DNA from: Jaenimonas drosophilae | Lineage: Eukaryota > Euglenozoa > Kinetoplastea > Trypanosomatida > Trypanosomatidae | Length of the DNA stretch: 64,000 bases | NCBI GenBank assembly: GCA_030849065.1 | Contig: JASAON010001622.1 | Coordinates: 1 to 64,000 of the forward strand | Reading direction: 5' to 3' | Shown: in pieces, positions 46,519-54,469 of the stretch | Position numbering within the stretch: position 1 is the first letter of the stretch | Layout of the letters: every line of letters starts with the position of its first letter | Notes under the pieces: model-generated | What the model was told of the DNA's origin: nothing | Database searches by the model: none | What the model saw: the letters and a program-made list of their open reading frames with translations, nothing else | Translations under genes and position numbers: made by a program

Positions 46519-47520
46519 ATGGTGCATACATCAACCACCGCCACCTCCTCCGCCTCTGCCAAGGAGCAGCTGGCGCTGCTCATCTTCGTTGGTTGTGCAG
46601 TGGGCCACTTCCTTGGCGCGATGTGGTCTCTCGTCGTGCCCTTCGTTTTCTATCGGCGCGAGCGCTGCTTGCAGCAGGAGATTGCGGAGGCGGAGAAGGA
46701 GAGCCACCTCTATCACACACCACAACAGATGCACCTATACGGCAAAACACAGCGCCGCATCATCGCACTACGTCAGGACCTTCTCTTTGCCCAACGCCAA
46801 AAGTACGCCTACAGCATCCGTCTTTCGTGGCTCTTTGATCTACTTAGTTTGGGGTGCTTTGATAGCTGGGCCACGGCACCACCTCCGGTGCCACGCATGG
46901 GATGCTGCCACGTGGTTGGGGATGGCGAGAGCCGCAGCAAGCCACGCCCGTACGGCATTCTGCGCGACATGGCACGACGTAAATCTGAGGAAGCCTCAAC
47001 ACTCTCATCCTCATCTTCCTCGTCATTAGCGGCGCCAACCCCTGCGGCTGGGCGCCCCTCTCGCGTGCGTGCCTGCCTCGATCGTCTTCTTCCCGAGGCG
47101 GTGATGATCATCCAATACAACATTCCGTCTGCGGTGTGCTTCACGCTGCGCTACGGCCTGACCGCCGTCGTCCTCGCCATGTGCGGCAATCAGCCCGCCA
47201 TTGTGACGATGCCGGACTGCAGCATGAGCCGCCTTCCGCTCCTCATGCTATCCATCGCGTACTACCTCGCCAACATGCTCATGTTCGGATCATCCTTGTG
47301 GTGGGATGGATGGGGGATGGAGAGCGGCAACATCACCTCCACCTCATCCTCATCATCATCTTCAAATATCGCAACCAGCAGCAACACCGCAGCCGCTCAG
47401 AAGCGTGAGGTTGTGGTGCGGCATCCGCCAACCTTCAACGTGGTGTGGTGGCTGCTCATGTGCCACCTCGCATGCTTCTTCGTTCGCCGTGTGGTACGTG
47501 GCTGGTATGGACGTGTGTAG
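46519..47520 (+). CDS. Multi-pass membrane protein; topology reminiscent of Get1/WRB
   Basis: The 333-residue protein has a strong hydrophobic segment at about 17-44 followed by a basic, helical coiled-coil-like stretch (46-98, for example RRIIALRQDLLFAQRQKYAY). A low-complexity Ser/Pro loop comes next, then hydrophobic segments at about 203-221, 237-258 and 306-322. One membrane helix, a cytosolic coiled coil and then further helices is the plan of Get1/WRB, the ER receptor for tail-anchored proteins. The protein is longer than Get1 and no diagnostic residues were confirmed, so this is a suggestion only. The Ser runs near 163-170 and 276-282 come from TCA repeats. The ATG is the first after CACGCAG. 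Confidence 0.6.
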   Translation: MVHTSTTATSSASAKEQLALLIFVGCAVGHFLGAMWSLVVPFVFYRRERCLQQEIAEAEKESHLYHTPQQMHLYGKTQRRIIALRQDLLFAQRQKYAYSIRLSWLFDLLSLGCFDSWATAPPPVPRMGCCHVVGDGESRSKPRPYGILRDMARRKSEEASTLSSSSSSSLAAPTPAAGRPSRVRACLDRLLPEAVMIIQYNIPSAVCFTLRYGLTAVVLAMCGNQPAIVTMPDCSMSRLPLLMLSIAYYLANMLMFGSSLWWDGWGMESGNITSTSSSSSSSNIATSSNTAAAQKREVVVRHPPTFNVVWWLLMCHLACFFVRRVVRGWYGRV

Positions 47521-48023
47521 TGAGGCACCCGTGGCAAAAAGGAGGAGGTTTGTGTGCCGGTGTGTGTAGGGCCTCCACAAACGTTGTGAAGATGGAGATG
47601 CACAATGATGCATCACACAACATCATCTTCATTTAATCAGCACAGCCGACGTACGTGTCGGGTAGCTTCCTCGCCTTCCTGCCACACCACCACGTCCTTC
47701 TCATCTTCTTCGCTTTCCCCGTCTTCTTGTTGCCTGTGGCCCATTGTGTGTGGAGGGATCATCTCCATCACGTGTTGCCACAACCTGTCAATGCTCTCAT
47801 CAAGCAATAACAAACAGACACACATTCACACGTATACATGATGTACCCAGCATGTGTGTTGCTGCGTGGAGTGCAGTTGCTCATCCTTCGTCTCTTTCTC
47901 TCTGTTTTTGTTGGTTGATGTGTTGGCCCTAACCCCCCCTTCACGTGTGCGCATGCAATTCTCTCAGCATACTCTAGCCACACATAGCACTCTTTATTCA
48001 TCTCTTCACGAAACACACACAAC
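47521..48023. other. Intergenic region, no gene seen
   Basis: About 500 bases with CT-rich stretches near 47660-47730 and 47880-47910. No coding-like frame. The right end is the presumed 5' UTR of the small Tim gene. Confidence 0.5.
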
Positions 48024-48380
48024 ATGATGCAGCCACCCCCGCCCATGAGCGGCTTCGAAGAGGCCATCACCCAATCCTACCAAATGCTTAATCAGGCACG
48101 TATGCAGTCGGGTGTAATGCATCAAAGCACCACATTTTGCATTGATCGCTGCCTTGATACCGAGGAGCTCTACACCCTCCTACGCACCACACAGGCACCC
48201 ATTAGCTACCGCCTCAAGACAGATCTGGAAGAGAAGAAGTGCGTGCAGAACTGCAGCAGCAAGTGGGATGAGCTCCTCCAGGGGAATCTGCGTGAGACCA
48301 ACCGCATCGCCGTGGCGGATGTGCAGAACAACGCTATCATGGCGATGCTGCAGCAACAACAGGGCATGATGCCATCCTAA
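48024..48380 (+). CDS. Small Tim-family chaperone of the mitochondrial intermembrane space
   Basis: Small Tims (Tim8, 9, 10 and 13 families) form hexamers that escort hydrophobic precursors across the intermembrane space. They carry twin CX3C motifs joined by two disulfides and are imported by the Mia40/Erv pathway without a presequence. The 118-residue protein has C39-I-D-R-C43 and C73-V-Q-N-C77. The first is preceded by an aromatic residue (TTFCIDRC), as is common. Length and helical flanks fit the family. The odd feature is the spacing: 29 residues between the inner cysteines instead of the usual 11-17. It could instead be another twin-CX3C protein, but no CX9C motif is present. The start has two adjacent ATG codons; the first is used. 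Which Tim type it is cannot be told. Confidence 0.78.
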   Translation: MMQPPPPMSGFEEAITQSYQMLNQARMQSGVMHQSTTFCIDRCLDTEELYTLLRTTQAPISYRLKTDLEEKKCVQNCSSKWDELLQGNLRETNRIAVADVQNNAIMAMLQQQQGMMPS

Positions 48381-48856
48381 GATGATGGAGAGGCCCTTCC
48401 GCCTACATCACCATCACAGGAGCACAAACGAGGTGCGACGATAGCCGTATCGTCCATTCATCTTTGTCTTCTTCCGCAACCTGACTATCGTGTTGATGGC
48501 CGCCGCACCAATTGCCGCTGGCTCCTCCGAGTGTGGCCATCTTCGTATCTCTTTCTCTCCTCCACGTTGTTGTGTGCCTCGTGTTGTGTGTAGTACATGC
48601 ATAGTGGCCGGTATGGAGGGGAGTGCGGGATGCTATGCAGAAGGAGGCTGCCACAAGCTTCTAACAACCACTAATTGCCATGGTGTGCAGTGAGGTAGCA
48701 TGCATCATCAGGTTTCTTCTTGTGCCATCTTCTTCTCCAGGGAAGAGAGCCCAGCTGACGAGTGAGTTGTTTGCCAACGTTGATGCCCCTCTCCCTCTTC
48801 TATCTTTTTCATCTCACTTGTTGCATATATGTGTGTGATGATGATTCAAGCAAGCC
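48381..48856. other. Intergenic region with trans-splice signal
   Basis: About 475 bases. The CT-rich tract at about 48785-48822 and the first AG after it, 48849-48850, precede the J-protein ATG at 48857. No gene seen. Confidence 0.5.
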
Positions 48857-50224
48857 ATGCTCAATCCCTACGATGTGCTGGAGATACCCACAACGGCCAC
48901 CTTGAGGGATGTCAAGCACAGCTACCGCACCTTGGCGCTGAAGTACCACCCCGACAAGGCTGGAGAGGCCGGGGCTGCCAAGTTTAAGGAGATCAACGAG
49001 GCCTACGAGGTCCTCTCCGACCCACAAAAGCGCTCCATCTATGACCAATATGGCGCAGCAGGTCTAACGGCCATGGATAGCCCGATTGGCCTCTACGGCG
49101 TGAAGGTGGCGTGCTTCATCATTGTATCGTACTTGATGGCCTTCGTGGTGCTCACCTCGCTCTTCGTTCTCTTTCTCTGCCTCTACGTGGATGGCCATCA
49201 TTTGCAGTCGTGGAGCTTCGTGAAGGTCTTTATTCCTCTCTTTATGCTCGATGTGTTTATTGGGCTGCCAAGTCTCTTGGGGCTGATGCTCTCACGGCAG
49301 TGGATGGATGCCTTGGCGGTGGCGTGCATCATCGCACTCTCCGTGATGATTCCCGTTGGCAAAGACCGTCAGAACAACTCCGTGAAGAAGGGCAGCGGTG
49401 ACGTGGAGTGGCGTGTGTGGCTTATTCCAGCCTATTTCATCACCGTATTCATGTTTATCTCGTCCTTCAAGAACCGCTACCCAACCGCGACACGCACCGC
49501 TCAGCTCGAGGCGGAAGGTCAGCCGTTGCTCGCCAAACATCAACGCATTTATCTCGTCATTGGCCTCCTCAAGGCCCTCTGCTTGATCGTGTTTGTTGCA
49601 CTCGTTGCCTGCCGTGCGGATGAGACGCTAACCACCAACTACTTCGTTATTATTGGCATGCCACTCTACGCATGGCTGGGCCTCAACACCGTCGATGCCT
49701 ACGTGAAGACGCGCTATACTGTAGTGCGTGCATCCTACACCGACGACGGTGAGCCGCATAGCTCTCCCTTCTTCTCCGCGTGTTGCATGGAGCTCATCCC
49801 CAATGTGCTCAACATCTTCATGATCAGCATGATCTGCTCACGGATGAACTACATTAGCCGATATGGTGATGATGGTGGTGCTGTCTCACTCATGCATGCC
49901 ATGATTCCCATCTTCATTGTTCTCGCCATCTTGGCCATTCCTGCGATTGGGCTGAGTGTGGTACTGTGCTGCTTCGGCATAAATATTGAGCATGATTATG
50001 CAAACGACGGAGATGGGCACCCTGAGCAGCGCAGCAGTCGCACAACAACACCTCCTCCCCCTCCTCCGTCGAGCTACGGCAGTGCAGCGAAGGGCGGGGT
50101 GGAGTATGGCAGAGCATCCGCGTCCCCGGTACCTCCGCGAGGAACCTCCACAGCAAACCAAGAAACTACCGCATTGCACGCGCCATTGCTGCTTCAACGA
50201 AACACCGCGACGACGGGATTGTAG
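48857..50224 (+). CDS. Multi-pass membrane J-domain protein, tandem copy 1
   Basis: Residues 1-70 form a J domain with helix [12 protein letters not shown], the essential HPD tripeptide at 31-33 and [18 protein letters not shown] domains stimulate the ATPase of Hsp70 partners. The rest of the 455 residues holds about eight hydrophobic segments. Between them lie [20 protein letters not shown] and [20 protein letters not shown], which resemble the repeated LDG-W-VF-PLW pattern of TMEM185 (Tmemb_185A) proteins. The C-terminal 70 residues are Pro/Ser/Thr-rich and disordered. The J domain is N-terminal, so its side of the membrane depends on a topology I cannot settle. The neighbouring copy at 50626-51954 has the same architecture. 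The membrane organelle and substrate are unknown. Confidence 0.82.
   Translation: MLNPYDVLEIPTTATLRDVKHSYRTLALKYHPDKAGEAGAAKFKEINEAYEVLSDPQKRSIYDQYGAAGLTAMDSPIGLYGVKVACFIIVSYLMAFVVLTSLFVLFLCLYVDGHHLQSWSFVKVFIPLFMLDVFIGLPSLLGLMLSRQWMDALAVACIIALSVMIPVGKDRQNNSVKKGSGDVEWRVWLIPAYFITVFMFISSFKNRYPTATRTAQLEAEGQPLLAKHQRIYLVIGLLKALCLIVFVALVACRADETLTTNYFVIIGMPLYAWLGLNTVDAYVKTRYTVVRASYTDDGEPHSSPFFSACCMELIPNVLNIFMISMICSRMNYISRYGDDGGAVSLMHAMIPIFIVLAILAIPAIGLSVVLCCFGINIEHDYANDGDGHPEQRSSRTTTPPPPPPSSYGSAAKGGVEYGRASASPVPPRGTSTANQETTALHAPLLLQRNTATTGL
48917..49083 (+). repeat. 167-bp block identical to 50686-50852
   Basis: By direct comparison this stretch of the first J-protein gene is identical at every base to 50686-50852 in the second. 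It covers residues about 21-76, most of the J domain. Flanks on both sides diverge at once. Confidence 0.9.
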
Positions 50225-50625
50225 CACGTGCTCGTCTATATATTTCTTGTGAGGCTGGCGCAACTGTTGATGATGATGGTGAGGGAGAGGCTTCTCCTTC
50301 ATCATGTTTTTTTTTCAGATTATCGTTGTTGTGATTTTGTTTGGTTCCCTTCACCAGACACACAGACAAGAGGTACGGCGGGGTATACCTACATCTGACC
50401 TTATATCTGCGTTGCAACATCAGTGAAGTTGGCTACTTGTTTGAACGTTGCTACCTTCATGCTACACATACATCATAAACACCAACACACACATGATGCA
50501 TCTCATTCACTCCTGTTCTGCCTGTAGCTCGTGTAGGTACGTATCAGCCGTGTGCTGACGGACATTTTTACAACCACCATATAAGCCACAACAGCATCAA
50601 CGAGACCCCTCCCCTCTTCTTCATC
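50225..50625. other. Intergenic region, no gene seen
   Basis: About 400 bases between the tandem J-protein genes. A T run sits at 50308-50317. A CT-rich stretch with CCCCTCCCCTCTTCTTC-like composition immediately precedes the second ATG. No similarity to the gap upstream of copy 1 is evident. Confidence 0.5.
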
Positions 50626-51954
50626 ATGGGCGATTATTATGCCACATTAGAGGTGGAGCGCACCGCAACCCTCGCCGAGATAAAACACAGCTACCGCACC
50701 TTGGCGCTGAAGTACCACCCCGACAAGGCTGGAGAGGCCGGGGCTGCCAAGTTTAAGGAGATCAACGAGGCCTACGAGGTCCTCTCCGACCCACAAAAGC
50801 GCTCCATCTATGACCAATATGGCGCAGCAGGTCTAACGGCCATGGATAGCCCACTCGGTGCCTTTGGCGCGACTGTTGCCGTCGTCTTCACCCTAGTCTT
50901 CGTGTTTATCTCCCTCTCACTCTTGATTATATTCATGGCATTCTTGGGTGTGTACGTTGACGGTCATCACTTGCAGTCGTGGAACTTCGTGAAGGTCTTT
51001 ATTCCCATCTTCGTCTTTGATGGGTTGGTCGGTCTGCCAGCTGCTCTCGCGCTCACTATTGCACGCCAATTTTTTGCTGCCCTGACTGTTGTGTGTGCCA
51101 TCACCCTCTCCGTGATGATTCCCATTGGCAAAGATCGTCAGAACAACTACATCAATCACACGGGGTCACACGATATTGTGTGGCGTGTCTGGATGATTCC
51201 TGGATACCTCTTGTCGGTGTTGGCCTTTCTGGCCTACTTCCAAAACCGCTATCCCACCGCGACACGCACCGCGCAGCTCGAGGCGGAAGGTCAGCCGTTG
51301 CTCGCCAAACATCAAGGCACACCCCTCATTCTTGGCCTCCTCAAGGCTCTGTGCTTCGTCGTGTTCTTTGCACTCGTTGCCTGCCGTGCGGATGAGACGT
51401 TAACCACCAACTACTTCGTTATTCTCGGCGTGCCACTCTTCTCGTTCATCTTCCTAACCTTGGTGGATGAGTACGTGCAGCAGCGGGACACACTAGTGCG
51501 AGATCCATCCACAGAGAATTTGATGCAGCGCAAGTCTCCCTTCTGCTCCGCCTTCTGCGGCCTTTTACTACCATGTGGGATGTGTTGCGCCACCATCGCG
51601 ATGGTGTGCGTGCGGATGAACTACGTTTATCACCACCACGACAGCGACGGTGCGCTCGACCTGACCAAGGCCCTCATTCCCTTGTTTATTCTCGTTGGCT
51701 TCGTTATTTTGGCTGTTATTGTCATGGGAATCTTCACATTCTGCGCCATCACCCTCACCGCGGCCTCGCCGGAGGAGAACCACCCGGATGATGATCGCAC
51801 CACGCGTGATGATGCGAAGGCCCACACACAGAATGATGAAGAGAAGAAGGCGGAGGCAGCACCAAGTGCAGAAGCGCAGCACAGCGATGATGGCCCAACG
51901 CAGGGAACGACAGCAGCAGCGGCAGGTGGTGCGCCACTCTCCGACGTTGATTAA
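50626..51954 (+). CDS. Multi-pass membrane J-domain protein, tandem copy 2
   Basis: Paralogue of the preceding gene, 442 residues, with the HPD motif again at 31-33 and about eight hydrophobic segments. It shares the [20 protein letters not shown] and [20 protein letters not shown] motifs and the [20 protein letters not shown] loop. The extreme N-terminus ([16 protein letters not shown]) and most membrane segments differ from copy 1. The tail is different too: Glu/Lys/Ala-rich in place of Pro/Ser-rich. Two genes of this kind in tandem imply duplication, with the J domain kept identical at DNA level over 167 bp. Divergent membrane parts and tails suggest different clients or locations. The start is supported by DYY, the common beginning of J domains. 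Confidence 0.82.
   Translation: MGDYYATLEVERTATLAEIKHSYRTLALKYHPDKAGEAGAAKFKEINEAYEVLSDPQKRSIYDQYGAAGLTAMDSPLGAFGATVAVVFTLVFVFISLSLLIIFMAFLGVYVDGHHLQSWNFVKVFIPIFVFDGLVGLPAALALTIARQFFAALTVVCAITLSVMIPIGKDRQNNYINHTGSHDIVWRVWMIPGYLLSVLAFLAYFQNRYPTATRTAQLEAEGQPLLAKHQGTPLILGLLKALCFVVFFALVACRADETLTTNYFVILGVPLFSFIFLTLVDEYVQQRDTLVRDPSTENLMQRKSPFCSAFCGLLLPCGMCCATIAMVCVRMNYVYHHHDSDGALDLTKALIPLFILVGFVILAVIVMGIFTFCAITLTAASPEENHPDDDRTTRDDAKAHTQNDEEKKAEAAPSAEAQHSDDGPTQGTTAAAAGGAPLSDVD
50686..50852 (+). repeat. 167-bp block identical to 48917-49083
   Basis: Second member of the pair, displaced by 1769 bases. A further near-identical stretch of 60 bases with one mismatch lies at 49484-49543 and its counterpart in copy 2, around 51256-51315. 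Confidence 0.9.
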
Positions 51955-52646
51955 GTGGGGGTCTTGGCTATTATCGCACACATTTAGATGCAGCCAAAAT
52001 CTGCTCTAAGTGGCTCCAGCAAAAGTATAGCATGTGTGTGTGTGTGTGGTACGTACAGATGCAGATGCGTCCTACTCATTCTTCATCATTTGTGGTGTGT
52101 CGTTGTTGCCAATGTTTTTCTTCCCCTTTTCTGTGTTCAGATTCATTCATCCTTGCGCCACGTATACTGAGAGTAGTTGGGTGGAAGTGAGAGGAGTGAG
52201 CGAGGCGGGGAGGAAGTGATGCACATCATCATCATCATCATCATCATCACGTCATGCATCTCGCTATTCTGTGTTCGTGAGGAAGGGATCTTTCCCTCCC
52301 CTCCTTCCATCTTCTCTCATCATCATCCTCATTCTCTCCAACGTTGGCATTGGACCTCACTCAGTGTTTCAGCGCACATGGGGACGTCGGCGAGGTTGGC
52401 CTCGTCGACCCCCTGACGCTGCCTTCGTTATTCCAGACGCACTCGTGCATGACGTGCTGCTCCGTCGCTGCGCTGTTTTTGTGTTAGTCACCAACAACTA
52501 TGCATATACAACCTCTCTTCAACTTCTACTTCTTCTTCACCACTCACGCGATGATGATGGATTAGCCACATTCAGCTTCTTGTTGTTGCAGAACACGTTT
52601 CACTTTTTCTTCATCCACACACGCACACACCCTTGCCACAAAAGCC
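51955..52646. other. Intergenic region with CAT repeat, no gene seen
   Basis: About 690 bases. GT run near 52033-52049, a CAT microsatellite at 52224-52249, and pyrimidine-rich tracts at about 52290-52345 and 52505-52545. The open frame 52271-52720 overlaps the next gene's start in another frame and is probably chance. Confidence 0.5.
52224..52249. repeat. CAT triplet microsatellite
   Basis: About eight tandem CAT units in the gap between the second J-protein gene and a small gene. Confidence 0.85.
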
Positions 52647-53009
52647 ATGACAAAGATGATCCTCGCCGTGTTTCACGAATTTGCACATCCCGAGGTGCTC
52701 GAAGAGGTGCGACGCTTTGATTGGTGCGAGGTGGACGTGGCGAAGGAGGCCACTTCCATGGCAGCCTCCCCCACGGAACAGGCAGTGACGCGCACGAATG
52801 CGAAGCTCATCACGATTCGCCACAACATTGCCGCCCGTCGCGATGCCTTCGACTCCATGACGGAAGAGAGCTTTGCAGAGCTCAACAAGACCGTAGATGG
52901 CCACTTGGATGAGCTCGTAAAGTTGGGCTTCGTCGTGGAGAATCGCCACCCCGTCACCTCCGCCGGATGCCCGATGGTGGATCGCGTCATTCTCTCATTC
53001 CCAGAATAA
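52647..53009 (+). CDS. Small hypothetical protein
   Basis: This 120-residue protein is helical and soluble, with no signal peptide or membrane segment. It begins MTKMILAVFHEFAHPEVLEE and has a charged central helix (NAKLITIRHNIAARRDAFDS) and an ordered C-terminus (LVKLGFVVENRHPVTSAG, CPMVDRVILSFPE). The regular C-ending codons and compact sequence without triplet-repeat runs argue for a real, conserved gene. No family is recognised. It sits 260 bases upstream of the uS3 gene. Confidence 0.68.
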   Translation: MTKMILAVFHEFAHPEVLEEVRRFDWCEVDVAKEATSMAASPTEQAVTRTNAKLITIRHNIAARRDAFDSMTEESFAELNKTVDGHLDELVKLGFVVENRHPVTSAGCPMVDRVILSFPE

Positions 53010-53227
53010 AAGTTATGATCATGATCATGACCATCATCCATATGAGTATGGGGCCTATCCTAAGGATGCCGAGTGGGCTGACCTGCAGCTCCCCCTCTCT
53101 CTCCCTAACAACCACCTCCGCACAACACTTTTTCTGCATTTACCACATATTCCGCTTCAGTCTGCCAATGATTTGATGCTCCCTCTCCCTTCTCCTTCTC
53201 CTTCTACCACACACAACATCATCATCA

Positions 53228-53241
53228 TTATTTTTCTTTAG
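53228..53241 (+). promoter_or_regulatory. Putative spliced-leader acceptor for uS3
   Basis: TTATTTTTCTTTAG with AG at 53240-53241, 30 bases before the uS3 ATG at 53272 and without an ATG in between. The upstream stretch from about 53180 is also CT-rich. Confidence 0.65.
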
Positions 53242-53271
53242 GGACCCCCGTTCACGCATACACAACCAATC

Positions 53272-53925
53272 ATGGGACCGATCTCTAAGAAGCGCATGAT
53301 CATCCGCGATGGCGTGCTCTACGCCGAGCTCTTTGAGTTCCTCAAGCGCGAGCTCGCCGAGGACGGTTTCGCCGGTGTTGAGTGCCGCGTCACAACCCTC
53401 CGCACGGAGATCTTCATCCGCGCCACCAAGACCCGCGAGGTGCTCGGTGAGAAGGGCCGCCGCATCCGTGAGCTCACCTCCTGCATCCAGCAGCGCTTCA
53501 ACTACAAGCCCGACCGCCTTCAGCTCTTCGTGGAGCGTGTTGAGACCCGCGGTCTCTCCGCCATGGCCCAGGTTGAGTCTCTGCGCTTCAAGCTCCTCAG
53601 CAACCTTCAGGTGCGCCGTGCTGCCATGGGCATCATCCGCTACGTGATGGAGTCTGGCGCCAAGGGCTGCGAGGTTACTGTTGGCGGAAAGATCAAGGGT
53701 CAGCGTGCCAAGAGCATGACCTTCCGCGATGGCTACATGATCAAGTCTGGTACCGCCCACAAGCACTTCGTGGATGCCGCCAGCCGCCACTGCTACCTCC
53801 GTGCTGGTGCCATTGGCGTGAAGGTCAAGATCATGCTCCCCCACGACCCCGAAAACCGCAGCGGCACCTCCGAGATCCTCCCCGACCAGATCACCATCAT
53901 CGAGCCCAAGGCCATCGAGGCGTAA
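53272..53925 (+). CDS. RPS3: 40S ribosomal protein S3 (uS3)
   Basis: uS3 lies at the mRNA entry channel of the small ribosomal subunit. The 217-residue protein has the N-terminal helix ([18 protein letters not shown]), the KH domain with [20 protein letters not shown] (GxxG loop Gly59-Gly62), and the C-terminal domain with [17 protein letters not shown] and [18 protein letters not shown]. It ends soon after [12 protein letters not shown], so it is about 25 residues shorter than human uS3 (243), lacking part of the variable tail. Codons are strongly C-ending and lysine is AAG throughout, as in the eL6 gene. The start follows a clear acceptor. Confidence 0.96.
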   Translation: MGPISKKRMIIRDGVLYAELFEFLKRELAEDGFAGVECRVTTLRTEIFIRATKTREVLGEKGRRIRELTSCIQQRFNYKPDRLQLFVERVETRGLSAMAQVESLRFKLLSNLQVRRAAMGIIRYVMESGAKGCEVTVGGKIKGQRAKSMTFRDGYMIKSGTAHKHFVDAASRHCYLRAGAIGVKVKIMLPHDPENRSGTSEILPDQITIIEPKAIEA

Positions 53926-54469
53926 GTCAGGTACGCAGCAACAACATCATTTTGATGATGTGCAGCTACTTCTCTTCTTCCCACCTTTGGTGTGTAGGCA
54001 TCTACTGAAACAGTTTCCCAAGTCATTTTTATTCGTTTCATGATCCACCAAAAAGAACATTACGATTTGATCAGCTGTGAGCAACACAGGCTGACGGCAC
54101 GCACACACAACGTGGGTTGTGTGTGTGTGCCGCATCCAGCGAAGGCGGTGAGGAGTGTGTGCGGAGGAGATGGGGACAGTTCTCCCCGCTCCCTGCACAT
54201 ACCTCACTACCTACGTATCTGTGGGCTTCTTGTCCCTGCTGGGCCACACATCTCTTCTTCTTCTTCTTCGTCTTCCCCTTCTTCTCAACCATTGTCTATG
54301 TAGCAGCGGCCCAGAGAGGGCCACCACCCCCACACACATTCATCTCCAGCCAAGGAGCTCCATCATCTTTTTTTTGTTTTTTCATTAGACCGCCATCTCT
54401 CTTCGCGGCACGAGGAGAAGAAGACGGCGTGTGTGTGTGTGAGTTGCGAAGTTCCTGCGTTCGTGTTTC
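53926..54469. other. Intergenic region with CT-rich tract, no gene seen
   Basis: About 545 bases. A CTT-rich tract at about 54247-54295 ends near TATGTAG (54297-54303). Another T run sits at 54367-54384. Either could provide the acceptor for the next gene. No coding-like frame. Confidence 0.5.
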
